NCBI RefSeq assembly: GCF_003130075.1
Contig: NZ_NRCW01000005.1
Span: 38,678-102,677 of the forward strand
DNA: 64,000 bases
From: Aggregatibacter segnis
GTDB taxonomy: Bacteria > Pseudomonadota > Gammaproteobacteria > Enterobacterales > Pasteurellaceae
Direction: 5' to 3'
Shown: piece after piece, positions 21,544 through 30,370 of the stretch
Layout of the letters: the number at the start of each line of letters is the position of its first letter
Position numbering within the stretch: position 1 is the first letter of the stretch
Notes under the pieces: generated by a model
Database searches by the model: none
Told to the model about the DNA's origin: nothing
Seen by the model: only the letters and a program-made list of their open reading frames with translations
Translations under genes and position numbers: made by a program

Positions 21544-23988
21544 TTAGTCATTCTTAATCGGAGGATTCGCATAAATCGGCAATGATGAACGAGAAACCTT
21601 AACATATGGGCATTTTTGTTTCATCTGGTGTTGAAATACTTCTGCTTTGTATCTGATATGAGTTTTCTCATAATTGGTGCCCAAAATCACTTCATCTACC
21701 ATATAGCTGATATCAGCATAAGGTAAATAAATGGATTTGGTCGTTTTGCAATATTCAATTTCCTCTGAGCCGATTTCTGCCATTTTTAGCACCCGGAATT
21801 CTTCTTCATCACGGAAGGCAAAGTCTTTAAATAAATAGCGAATATATTCCAACGCATTTTTGTTTTTATCATTAACATGGTCTTTCTCCTTAAAAAAGCC
21901 AACAAGCTCTTGTAGGGCCTCCTTAAGTTGATCAAGACGAAAATTATGCCAAACCTTATTTTCACCTATCGGCTTCAAACAGATTCCAAATGAGTTATCA
22001 AGCCATCTTTCACATTTTTCTTCGGCAATGTATTCATCTTTATATGCAATATAAGCAACTTGATAAAGTGGTAGTTTTTCATATTCCACGTTGGAAATAT
22101 CCGTCTCCTTAAATTCAGCTGAATTTTCGTCCAGATTTTTTAGAAAACTACGGAAGGGTGCTGAAATGTCAGGCTCTTTCAACCAATCTCTATTTTTATT
22201 AAATACCAAGCAACAGCCCGAAGCTTCTACACCATCTTCTTTGCCATATAAGCGAAATTGATTTAAATCATTCACACGAGCAGAAAAACAGGCAAAGAAA
22301 GCATTGTGAGGTGAACAATCTGCTTTATTTTCCAATTCCAAATCTTGTAGCGATAACAATTCCAGTAACCCTTTTCCTTCAGAAGGATCATTCATATAGG
22401 TGGAACTGCCTATTCTCATTGGACTAGTCATTGGACTAGAATCATCCTCATGAACAACACCAAATAGTTTGTTACACACTGTGGAAGATGTGTAATGCGC
22501 AAGCGGGGTTGAACCCAATTCAATCGGAGGAATATTTAAAACGGCTAAAATAGTAGAAATTGCTTCCTTTAGTTTTCTATCCAAGTTGTTATCCTCATCT
22601 GAAAATAACGCCTTACTTATATCTTGTTTTTTCTTATTAAAATAAAGAATCCAATTACTTCTAAGAAAACAAATGTTTCTTAAATAGTGGTAAATTATCT
22701 TTTCAACTCTTTTTCTTTCTTGTTCATTATCAAATAGTGGTAACAATTCCAAGGAACCTAAAAAATAGCCCTCCGCATCTTTAATCAAAATTTCAGTTTG
22801 TAACTTATCTTCAATTTTAGTCGCTTGTGAAAAATAACAACGACCAAGCCAAAATTGGGCATAGATTTGCTGCTGAATACGTGTTTGCTCATCAGTCAGC
22901 TGTTCAGCGAGTTGTAATTGGTGTTTATAATGGTGGTTAATTGCTTTTTCAAATAAATCTTTTACATTCGTTATGTCTTTGGTTCTAATCGCCTGTTCGA
23001 AATAACAACGACCAAGCCAAGATTGGGCATGGATTTGCTGCTGAATACGTGTTTGCTCATCGGTCAGTTGTTCGGCAAGCTTGAGCCACTCTTGGTGGTG
23101 CTCAATAGCTTGGGCAAATAACCTATTCGCCTCTGTTATATCTCCAACCTTCCGTGCCTGCTCTAAATAACAACGACCAAGCCAAGAGTGAGCATTGATT
23201 TGCTTTTGAATACCTGTTTGCTCATCGGTCAGCTGTTCGGCAAGCTTGAGCCACTCTTGGTGGTGCTCAATAGCTTGGGCAAATAACCTCTTCGCCTCTG
23301 TTATATCTCTAACCTTCAATGCCTGCTCTAAATAACAACGACCAAGCCAAAATTGAGCATTATTTTGCTCTTGAATACCTGTTTGCTCATCAGTTAGCTG
23401 TTCGGCAAGCTTGAGCCGCTCTTGGTGGTGCTCAATAGCTTGGGCAAATAACCTCTTCGCCTCTGTTATATCTCCAACCTTCCGTGCCTGCTCAAAATAA
23501 CAAAGACCAAGCAAAAATTGAGCATTATTTTGCTTTTGAATTCGTGTTTGCTCATCAGTTAGCTGTTTGGCAAGTTTAAGTTGCTCTTGGTGGTGCTCAA
23601 TAGCTTGGGCAAATAACCCCTTCGCCTCTGTTGTATCTCTAACCTTCAATGCCTGCTCGAAATAACAACGACCAAGCCCAAATTGAGCATTGTTTTGCTT
23701 TTGAATACCTGTTTGCTTATCAGTCAGCTGTTTGGCAAGTTTAAGTTGCTCTTGGTGGTGCTCAATAGCTTGGGCAAATAACCCCTTCGCCTCTGTTATA
23801 TCTCCAACCTTCCGTGCTTGCTCGAAATAACAACCACCAAGCCAAGAGTGAATATTATTTTGTTCCTCAAGTTGAGAGTTTTTATCTTCAATCTCATCTA
23901 AAGCCTGATTAAATTTTGCAATTGCTTGATCAAAATTATTGCTTTTGAATAAACTCACACCTTCTTGAATTAAATCATTAACACTCAT
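21544..23988 (-). CDS. TPR-repeat protein with C-terminal DUF2971-type domain, inserted in the hit locus
   Basis: An 814-residue, apparently cytosolic protein. Residues 1-35 form a TPR-like hairpin. Residues 50-324 are five near-identical 55-residue units (core LGRCYFEQA..ITEAK.LFAQAIEHHQE), then two diverged units to about 435. Residues about 490-800 match my recollection of DUF2971: AHYTSS (His498), YMNDPSEG (Asn533, Glu537), FACFSA, NQFRLYG, a late DEEEFRV (Glu728-Arg732) and VDEVILG. DUF2971 has no established function; the spaced His, Glu and Arg positions suggest an enzyme, which is inference. AAGGAATAAAACA precedes the ATG. The gene stands alone, has its own terminator, lies inside an otherwise conserved iron operon and in the longest stretch of this window without an uptake signal. 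These points suggest acquisition. A conflict or defence role is possible but not shown. Confidence 0.85.
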   Translation of the reverse strand: MSVNDLIQEGVSLFKSNNFDQAIAKFNQALDEIEDKNSQLEEQNNIHSWLGGCYFEQARKVGDITEAKGLFAQAIEHHQEQLKLAKQLTDKQTGIQKQNNAQFGLGRCYFEQALKVRDTTEAKGLFAQAIEHHQEQLKLAKQLTDEQTRIQKQNNAQFLLGLCYFEQARKVGDITEAKRLFAQAIEHHQERLKLAEQLTDEQTGIQEQNNAQFWLGRCYLEQALKVRDITEAKRLFAQAIEHHQEWLKLAEQLTDEQTGIQKQINAHSWLGRCYLEQARKVGDITEANRLFAQAIEHHQEWLKLAEQLTDEQTRIQQQIHAQSWLGRCYFEQAIRTKDITNVKDLFEKAINHHYKHQLQLAEQLTDEQTRIQQQIYAQFWLGRCYFSQATKIEDKLQTEILIKDAEGYFLGSLELLPLFDNEQERKRVEKIIYHYLRNICFLRSNWILYFNKKKQDISKALFSDEDNNLDRKLKEAISTILAVLNIPPIELGSTPLAHYTSSTVCNKLFGVVHEDDSSPMTSPMRIGSSTYMNDPSEGKGLLELLSLQDLELENKADCSPHNAFFACFSARVNDLNQFRLYGKEDGVEASGCCLVFNKNRDWLKEPDISAPFRSFLKNLDENSAEFKETDISNVEYEKLPLYQVAYIAYKDEYIAEEKCERWLDNSFGICLKPIGENKVWHNFRLDQLKEALQELVGFFKEKDHVNDKNKNALEYIRYLFKDFAFRDEEEFRVLKMAEIGSEEIEYCKTTKSIYLPYADISYMVDEVILGTNYEKTHIRYKAEVFQHQMKQKCPYVKVSRSSLPIYANPPIKND
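23017..23841 (-). repeat. Five in-frame 165-bp tandem repeats
   Basis: Five consecutive 165-bp units encode 55-residue TPR-like modules differing at only a few positions, for example ARKVGD versus ALKVRD and Glu-Gln versus Glu-Trp after HHQ. A sixth unit (22849-23016) is 56 codons long and diverged. The length is a multiple of three, so gain or loss of a unit keeps the frame. Confidence 0.92.
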
Positions 23989-24013
23989 TGTTTTATTCCT
24001 TATGAAAATGCCT

Positions 24014-24035
24014 TAACGGAAATTAAATTTCGTTA
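24014..24035 (-). promoter_or_regulatory. Imperfect 22-bp dyad before the TPR-DUF2971 gene
   Basis: TAACGGAAATT and AAATTTCGTTA match as inverted halves at 9 of 11 positions, 26 bases before the start codon. It could be an operator. The binding protein is unknown. Confidence 0.3.
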
Positions 24036-24213
24036 GTAATAAAAAGACACAATCCATTAAATTTATTTATATAATTCATCTTAAAAATCACTTAATGAGA
24101 ATTTTAGTTATTTTAATTTCGGAAAGGAAGATATAATGACACACTGAACACAAAATGAAGAAATTTTGTATAGTTAATTTGTGCCAACAACAGCTTTCAG
24201 GTGATACCGGTAA

Positions 24214-24241
24214 CTGACAGTGCTTGGCATACAGCTATACT
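24214..24241 (+). promoter_or_regulatory. Candidate sigma-70 promoter for hitBC
   Basis: CTGACA, a 16-base spacer and TATACT lie about 46 bases before the hitB start; each hexamer matches consensus at 5 of 6. It would give hitBC transcription independent of hitA. The remaining 23989-24286 interval holds no gene I can recognise. Confidence 0.5.
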
Positions 24242-24286
24242 AGCGAGAGCCGTTAATTTTAACCCAATACTCAAAAGGACAGCCCC

Positions 24287-25807
24287 TTGAGCCGTAATCC
24301 TCCGTTTTGGCTAACCGCCTTGATTATTCTGATCAGTTTGCCATTGATTCTACCGTTTCTCTATGTGGTGGTTCGGGCGGTTGATGTGGGTTGGGTGCGC
24401 AGTATTGAATTGCTTTGGCGACCGCGTATGTGGGAGCTGTTGAGCAACACCTTGTTATTGATGGTATGTGTAACAACTTTTTCCATTATTCTCGGCACAG
24501 TTTGCGCCTTTTTATTGGAACGCTATCGCTTTTGGGGTAAGCCTTTTTTTCAGGTGGCGATGACCTTGCCGTTGTGCATTCCAGCCTTTGTCAGCTGTTT
24601 CACGTGGATTAGTCTGACTTTTCGTGTTGAAGGCTTTTGGGGCACGATTGGCATTATGACCTTAAGCTATTTTCCACTTGCCTATTTGCCTGTTGCCGCC
24701 ACGTTAAAACGACTGGATCGGTCATTGGAGGAAGTCAGTCTTTCTCTCGGTAAAAGCCGTCGTGATACCTTTTGGTACGCCATATTTCCCCAGTTAAAAC
24801 CGGCTATCGGCAGCAGTATTTTACTCATCGCGTTACATACATTGGTGGAATTCGGTGCCGTGTCTATTTTGAATTATCAAACCTTCACCACGGCTATTTT
24901 CCAAGAGTATGAAATGGCCTTTAATAACAATACGGCGGCGTTACTGTCGGCGGTGTTAATGGTTATTTGTGCCTTGATCGTGTTCGGCGAAATTTTCTTT
25001 CGTGGACAACAAATCCTGTATAACAGCGGTAAAGGCGTGACTCGCCCTTATCCGGTGAAAAATTTAACCGCCGGCAAGCAATTCTTGGCTATTATTTTTT
25101 TCCTCACCATTTTTCTCCTCAGCATCGGTGTACCACTCATTATGTTGATTCACTGGATGTTTGTAGGTACGTCTATTGAAAGTGCGGTGGATTTTTCCGC
25201 CTTTTTCGAAGCCTTCAGCAATTCTTTGTTGGTTTCCGGTTTAGGCGCGGGACTCACCGTGCTTTGCGCACTGCCACTCGTTTGGAGCGCCGTGCGTTAT
25301 CGTAGTCGCCTCACTGTGTGGATTGACCGCCTGCCATATTTATTGCATGCGATGCCGGGTTTGGTAATTGCCTTGTCATTGGTGTATTTCACCATTAACT
25401 ACGCTTATTCTTTCTACCAAACCTTCCTCATGGTCGTGGTCGCCTATTTCATGTTGTATTTACCCTTGGCACAAACCACGTTGCGTAGCTCCTTGGAACA
25501 AATCTCCGATAACGTCGAAAAAGTAGGGCAAAGCCTTGGGCGTAGTCATTTTTATATTTTCCGTACGCTCACCATTCCCGCCATGTTGCCGGGCATTACC
25601 GGTGCCTTTGCGTTGGTGTTTTTAAACCTGATGAAAGAGCTCACCGCCACCTTATTGCTCACCCCAAACGACATCAAAACCTTATCCATCGCCGTTTGGG
25701 AATACACTAGCGATGCCCAATATGCAGCCGCCACACCTTATGCCATAATGCTCATGCTATTTTCCGGCATTCCGGTGTTTTTATTGAAAAAATATGCGTT
25801 TAAATAA
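24287..25807 (+). CDS. hitB: Ferric iron ABC transporter, permease
   Basis: A 506-residue permease fusing two permease modules, with about twelve membrane helices. Each half carries an EAA-loop motif: the first near LEEVSLSLGKSRRDTFWYAIFPQLKPA, the second EKVGQSLGRSHFYIFRTLTIPAMLPG. The start is TTG at 24287 (MSRNPPFW), preceded by AAAAGGAC. This agrees with my memory of the family N-terminus R-N-P-P-F-W, so the TTG is accepted. It overlaps hitC by one base. An uptake signal is inside (25179-25187). It is separated from hitA by the minus-strand gene. Confidence 0.94.
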   Translation: MSRNPPFWLTALIILISLPLILPFLYVVVRAVDVGWVRSIELLWRPRMWELLSNTLLLMVCVTTFSIILGTVCAFLLERYRFWGKPFFQVAMTLPLCIPAFVSCFTWISLTFRVEGFWGTIGIMTLSYFPLAYLPVAATLKRLDRSLEEVSLSLGKSRRDTFWYAIFPQLKPAIGSSILLIALHTLVEFGAVSILNYQTFTTAIFQEYEMAFNNNTAALLSAVLMVICALIVFGEIFFRGQQILYNSGKGVTRPYPVKNLTAGKQFLAIIFFLTIFLLSIGVPLIMLIHWMFVGTSIESAVDFSAFFEAFSNSLLVSGLGAGLTVLCALPLVWSAVRYRSRLTVWIDRLPYLLHAMPGLVIALSLVYFTINYAYSFYQTFLMVVVAYFMLYLPLAQTTLRSSLEQISDNVEKVGQSLGRSHFYIFRTLTIPAMLPGITGAFALVFLNLMKELTATLLLTPNDIKTLSIAVWEYTSDAQYAAATPYAIMLMLFSGIPVFLLKKYAFK

Positions 25808-26883
25808 TGACAATACAAACTTCTATGCAAACAACACCACTCCTCCAAATCCACTGCCTCAATAAACATTTCGGGCAGACGCATGTGCTACGTGATATTT
25901 CCCTTGAATTGCACAGTGGCGAAATCTTGTTTTTGCTCGGAGCTTCCGGTTGTGGAAAAACGACTTTGCTACGTGCTATTGCCGGTTTTGAACAACCTGA
26001 TAACGGTGAAATTTACCTAAAAGAGCGGTTGATTTTTGGCGTAAATTGCAACATTCCGCCACAACAGCGTCGGCTAGGTTATGTGGTGCAAGAAGGCGTG
26101 TTATTTCCACACTTGAATGTGTATCGCAATATTGCTTACGGGTTGGGCGATGGCAAAGGCAACTCCCCGGAAGAACGACAACGCATTGACGAAGTGATGG
26201 CGCTCACCGGTATTTGTGCGCTCGCCGACCGTTTTCCACACCAACTTTCCGGTGGGCAACAACAACGTGTCGCCTTGGCACGCGCCATTGCGCCAAATCC
26301 TGAACTGATTTTATTGGACGAACCTTTTAGTGCCTTAGATGAACATCTGCGCCAACAAATCCGTCATGATATGTTGCAAGCACTCCGCCAAAGTGGTACT
26401 TCCGCCATTTTCGTCACCCATGATCGAGACGAGGCCTTGCGTTATGCCGATAAAATCGCTGTGTTGCAAAATGGAGAAATCTTACAAATTGCCAACCCGC
26501 GTACGCTTTATTGGTCGCCAAAACACCTTTCCACTGCCACCTTTATCGGCGAAAGCATTGTGTTGCCGGCAACCTTAAATTCACCTTCAACGGCGCATTG
26601 CCAATTAGGTGACATTGCCGTCATAGACAAAAGCCAAGGGCAACAACGCGGCAAGCTACTTCTCCGTCCGGAACAATTCTGTTTGTCAAAAACACCGCAA
26701 AATTCCACTGCACTTTTTAACGCCATCGTCCGCCACGTGGAATTCAAAGGCAAAATAACGGCGATTCGACTTGAAATAAACGGGTTCGACATTGAATTAG
26801 AGGAACACCATGGAATTGAGTTGTGTGTAGGAGATAAGGTTGACGTTTATTTATATGGCACGGGCTTGTTTTATGGGGAATAA
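25807..26883 (+). CDS. hitC: Ferric iron ABC transporter, ATP-binding protein
   Basis: A 358-residue ATPase that powers HitAB. It has Walker A GASGCGKTT, the Q-loop VVQEGVLFPH, the ABC signature LSGGQQQRVALARA, Walker B LILLDEPFSALD and switch His in FVTHDRDEA, followed by a TOBE-type C-terminal domain. The start codon shares one base with the hitB stop (TAATG), showing translational coupling. No terminator follows before the convergent dusC; a 14-bp palindrome is at 26935-26948. Confidence 0.96.
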   Translation: MTIQTSMQTTPLLQIHCLNKHFGQTHVLRDISLELHSGEILFLLGASGCGKTTLLRAIAGFEQPDNGEIYLKERLIFGVNCNIPPQQRRLGYVVQEGVLFPHLNVYRNIAYGLGDGKGNSPEERQRIDEVMALTGICALADRFPHQLSGGQQQRVALARAIAPNPELILLDEPFSALDEHLRQQIRHDMLQALRQSGTSAIFVTHDRDEALRYADKIAVLQNGEILQIANPRTLYWSPKHLSTATFIGESIVLPATLNSPSTAHCQLGDIAVIDKSQGQQRGKLLLRPEQFCLSKTPQNSTALFNAIVRHVEFKGKITAIRLEINGFDIELEEHHGIELCVGDKVDVYLYGTGLFYGE

Positions 26884-26934
26884 GTGTTGGCTTTATGGCG
26901 GTTGCAATTTATGTTGTAGGTAAAAAAGCGCTAT

Positions 26935-26948
26935 TCATGAGCTCATGA
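26935..26948. repeat. Perfect 14-bp palindrome after hitC
   Basis: TCATGAGCTCATGA is a self-complementary block between convergent hitC and dusC, shortly before an uptake signal (26955-26963). It is short and without a loop, so a strong terminator is unlikely. Confidence 0.4.
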
Positions 26949-26993
26949 GTTAAAAAGTGCGGTGCATTTTTCAGTTATTTTTCAAACAGGAAG

Positions 26994-27932
26994 CTAGCCC
27001 AAGTACGTTTCCAACAACACTCTTAATTCATCCCCATCATGACAACGTTTTACAATCTCAAATAAATCCGTTGCTTCTTTATATTCACATTTCAAATACT
27101 GCAGCCATTGCTTAATGCGCGCCACGTGGTAAAAACCGCTGTCGTGGCAATTTTCTAATGTGGCGTATTTGCGCAAAATCGGCATGATTTCAGCCCAGCT
27201 TAACGGCGCGTCATTATGTTTTAGCACACGGCTTAAATTAGGCATATTAAGCGCCCCACGACCAACCATTAAATCTTCACAGCCGGTTATTTCTAAGCAT
27301 CGTTGCCCATCTTCCCAACGCCAAATTTCGCCATTGGCGATCACTGGAATATGGAGTTTTTGGCGGATTTCACCAATTTTTTTCCAGTTGATACGATCAG
27401 CGCGATAACCATCCGCTTTGGTGCGGCCGTGAATCGCAATTTCGGTGGCGCCACCTTGTTGCACCGCGTCAGCAATGTCGTAAGCAAAGTCGGTGGAATC
27501 CCAGCCTAAGCGCACTTTGACACTCACTACCTGTTCTGGTGGGACGGCTTGACGAATGGCTTTGGTGGCTTGGTAAATAAGTTCCGGTTGCTTTAACAAA
27601 GAGGCGCCACCGTTGCTGCCGTTGACGGTTTTCGACGGACAGCCACAATTTAAATCAACACCGTGGGAACCTAATTGAATGGCAAGTTCGGCATTTTCCG
27701 CCAGCCATTGAGGATGTTGTCCGAGCAGTTGCACACGTACCGGCGTACCGCTTGGCGTGTAGCCCTGTTGGAGTAATTCAGGGCAAAGACGATAAAACAC
27801 TTTCTGCGGGAGGCGTTGATCCACCACGCGGACAAATTCGGAAATGCACAAATCGTAATCGTTCACTTCCGTTAATAATTGACGCACGAGAGGATCAAGC
27901 ACGCCCTGCATCGGGGCTAAAATGACGCGCAA
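26994..27932 (-). CDS. dusC: tRNA-dihydrouridine(16) synthase DusC
   Basis: An FMN enzyme reducing U16 of tRNA. The 312 residues begin [20 protein letters not shown] with the DusC-type LCISEFVRV. The catalytic Cys is in [20 protein letters not shown], and phosphate binding follows in [10 protein letters not shown] and VIANGEIW. The DusC subtype is chosen over DusB by the N-terminus and length. It lies 3 bases after djlA and is cotranscribed with it. Confidence 0.94.
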   Translation of the reverse strand: MRVILAPMQGVLDPLVRQLLTEVNDYDLCISEFVRVVDQRLPQKVFYRLCPELLQQGYTPSGTPVRVQLLGQHPQWLAENAELAIQLGSHGVDLNCGCPSKTVNGSNGGASLLKQPELIYQATKAIRQAVPPEQVVSVKVRLGWDSTDFAYDIADAVQQGGATEIAIHGRTKADGYRADRINWKKIGEIRQKLHIPVIANGEIWRWEDGQRCLEITGCEDLMVGRGALNMPNLSRVLKHNDAPLSWAEIMPILRKYATLENCHDSGFYHVARIKQWLQYLKCEYKEATDLFEIVKRCHDGDELRVLLETYLG

Positions 27933-27935
27933 AGG

Positions 27936-28796
27936 TTATTTCCAACCTTTGGCTTTGCAAATCAAGTCGTATGCGGCTTGAATTTGCTGGGTTTTCTCTT
28001 TCGCCATTTCCATCATTTCCGGTGGCAACCCTTTTGCCACTAATTTATCCGGATGATTTTCATTCATTAAACGACGATAGGCACGTTTCACTGTGGGCTG
28101 ATCGTCTGTCGCGCTAACCCCAAGCACTTGATAAGCATCGTTTAAGGTCGGGCCGGAAGAAGATTGAGATTGCTGTTGATAGCCACCTTGGGAGCCGGAA
28201 TGTTGCTCGTAGTAGCCGCCTTGTTGATAAAAACCACCGCGCGCAAAATGACGCGCCGCCATTTCCATTGCCAACATTTGCTCAAATTGAACGCGGGATA
28301 GCCCCAGTTCTTCAGCAACAATAAAGAGCACGTCTTTTTCATTGTCATGTAAATGATCGTCAGAAAATGCGGCTTGAATTTGCACGGATAAAAACGCCCG
28401 CAATAAATCGGCACGTTGTCCGCAACCAAGACGAAATTCACGAATCACCTGACGAATCGGAAAATCCACCTGTTTGCCACGGTTAAATGCCTCTTGCGCT
28501 AAACGGCGACCGGCATCGTCTAGTTGCATTTGGTCCATTAAATGGGTCGCTAACAGAATGTCATTTTCCGTGACACGCCCTTTGGCTTTGCTTAAATGAC
28601 CCAACACCGCAAAGGTGGTTTGCATAAACAATAGTTGACGGGTGGTTTTCGTTTTGAAGAAAGAAGAATTGACTGTGCCCAGTTCATACAGTTTTTTGTC
28701 TGCAAGATGGCCAAGAAACACTCCCGCCAACATGCCAAAAAAACCGCCCAATCGAAAGCCGATTAAGGCACCTAAAAATTTCCCAATAAAATTCAT
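27936..28796 (-). CDS. djlA: Co-chaperone DjlA
   Basis: A 286-residue inner-membrane J-protein. A single N-terminal glycine-rich helix (IGKFLGALIGFRLGGFFGMLAGVFLG) is needed for dimerisation in the family. A central TerB-like helical domain (about 60-180) is followed by a Gln/Ser/Gly-rich linker and a C-terminal J domain with the HPD motif in NENHPDKLVAKG. It stimulates DnaK and, in enterobacteria, affects capsule signalling. Two uptake signals flank the upstream gap at 28819 and 28866. Confidence 0.95.
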   Translation of the reverse strand: MNFIGKFLGALIGFRLGGFFGMLAGVFLGHLADKKLYELGTVNSSFFKTKTTRQLLFMQTTFAVLGHLSKAKGRVTENDILLATHLMDQMQLDDAGRRLAQEAFNRGKQVDFPIRQVIREFRLGCGQRADLLRAFLSVQIQAAFSDDHLHDNEKDVLFIVAEELGLSRVQFEQMLAMEMAARHFARGGFYQQGGYYEQHSGSQGGYQQQSQSSSGPTLNDAYQVLGVSATDDQPTVKRAYRRLMNENHPDKLVAKGLPPEMMEMAKEKTQQIQAAYDLICKAKGWK

Positions 28797-28879
28797 TGTC
28801 GCTCCGTTAGGGTCAAAAAAGTGCGGTGGATTTTCTCAGCAAATTGAAAAACGCGTGAAAAAACAACCGCACTTTCGCT

Positions 28880-29524
28880 TTATTTAATGCCGTATTGCTC
28901 ACGATAAGCGCGCATTGCCGGTAAATATTGTTGGTATTCCGGTTGAGTTTCAATGAACGCCATCAAATCGGCAAAATCAATGATAGATAACACGTCGCAT
29001 TGGTAATCGCGCTCGACTTCTTGAATGGCAGAAAGCTCACCGTTGCCACGTTCTTGACGATTCAAGGCAATCAATACCGCGCTTAATTGCGCTTCATTGG
29101 CTTGAATAATTTGCATGGATTCACGAATTGCCGTACCGGCAGTGATCACATCATCCACCAACAACACCTTGCCGCGCAACGGACTACCGATTAAATTGCC
29201 ACCTTCGCCGTGATCTTTGGTTTCTTTGCGGTTAAAGCACACCGGTTTATTGATGTCAAAGCGGTTGAATAACGCGATGGATACCGCGGTGGCAATGGGA
29301 ATGCCTTTATACGCCGGGCCAAAAATCATGTCGTACTGCAAACCGGCATCTTGTAAGGCTGCCGCATAAAATTCACCTAAACGGGCAAGATCGGCGCCTT
29401 GGTTAAACAAACCGGCGTTAAAGAAATAAGGGCTCACACGGCCGGATTTCAAGGTGAACTCACCAAATTTTAAAACCTGACGGGCAAGGGCGAATTCAAT
29501 AAACTGTTGTTTATAGTTTTCCAT
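28880..29524 (-). CDS. pyrE: Orotate phosphoribosyltransferase
   Basis: Makes OMP from orotate and PRPP. I start at the ATG at 29524 ([13 protein letters not shown]), preceded by AGGAAG, giving 214 residues, the usual length; the open frame continues back into rph but is not family-like. The PRPP-binding motif is [13 protein letters not shown], and the catalytic loop contains [11 protein letters not shown]. It is 10 bases downstream of rph, the rph-pyrE operon known from E. coli. Confidence 0.97.
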   Translation of the reverse strand: MENYKQQFIEFALARQVLKFGEFTLKSGRVSPYFFNAGLFNQGADLARLGEFYAAALQDAGLQYDMIFGPAYKGIPIATAVSIALFNRFDINKPVCFNRKETKDHGEGGNLIGSPLRGKVLLVDDVITAGTAIRESMQIIQANEAQLSAVLIALNRQERGNGELSAIQEVERDYQCDVLSIIDFADLMAFIETQPEYQQYLPAMRAYREQYGIK

Positions 29525-29534
29525 CTTCCTATCC

Positions 29535-30251
29535 TTATTCTGCCAATGCCGCACGTTGGGTTTGGAAAATGACCTCACAGCCTTGTTTAGCGAGATCTAA
29601 TAAGGTTAATAATTCCTCGTGGCTGAACGGTTCGCCTTCTGCGGTACCTTGCACTTCAATCATGCGGCCATCTTCCATCATGACCACGTTCATGTCCGTT
29701 TCCGCAGCTGAATCTTCCACATATTCCAAATCACATACAGCTTCGCCGTTTACGATGCCGACAGAAATCGCCGCGACCAATCCTTTCAACGGATTTTTGC
29801 TTAATGTGCCGTTTACCACTAAACCGTTCAATGCATCACATAACGCCACGCAAGCGCCGGTAATGGAAGCGGTACGAGTGCCGCCATCTGCTTGGATCAC
29901 ATCACAATCCAATGTAATACAACGTTCACCAAGGGCTTCTAAATCCACCATGGCGCGTAAGGAACGGGCGATTAAACGTTGAATTTCTAAGGTACGACCG
30001 CCTTGTTTGCCTTTTGCTGCTTCACGTTGCATACGGCTGTGGGTTGAACGTGGCAACATGCCGTATTCCGCCGTCACCCAACCTTGACCCTGTCCTTTTA
30101 AAAAGCGCGGCACGCCGTCTTCCACGGTAGCAGTACACAACACTTTGGTATCGCCAAATTCCACCAGCACGGAACCTTCCGCGTGTTTGGTGTAATGACG
30201 GGTGATTTTAATTGGGCGGGTTTGGTGGTTGGCACGTTGATTCGGACGCAT
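29535..30251 (-). CDS. rph: Ribonuclease PH
   Basis: A phosphorolytic exonuclease that trims tRNA 3' ends. The ATG at 30251 (MRPNQRAN) is the family start and has GAGGAATTTTTC before it; 238 residues. Conserved segments are [20 protein letters not shown], the phosphate-binding [14 protein letters not shown] and [19 protein letters not shown]. The gene appears intact, unlike the frameshifted rph of E. coli K-12. It is divergent from yicC. Confidence 0.97.
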   Translation of the reverse strand: MRPNQRANHQTRPIKITRHYTKHAEGSVLVEFGDTKVLCTATVEDGVPRFLKGQGQGWVTAEYGMLPRSTHSRMQREAAKGKQGGRTLEIQRLIARSLRAMVDLEALGERCITLDCDVIQADGGTRTASITGACVALCDALNGLVVNGTLSKNPLKGLVAAISVGIVNGEAVCDLEYVEDSAAETDMNVVMMEDGRMIEVQGTAEGEPFSHEELLTLLDLAKQGCEVIFQTQRAALAE

Positions 30252-30370
30252 GAAAAATTCCTCGTTAAGCAATAAAAAAATCGCGCCATTTTAGCACGCA
30301 AACTGACAGAAACGAAATTTGGCAGTACAATAGCACGCAAATTTTAGCGCCTAAAAATGAAGGAATTATT

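Noticed and set aside
23017..23841. CRISPR-like array
   Set aside because: The repeats are contiguous, 165 bp long and coding in frame, without spacers.
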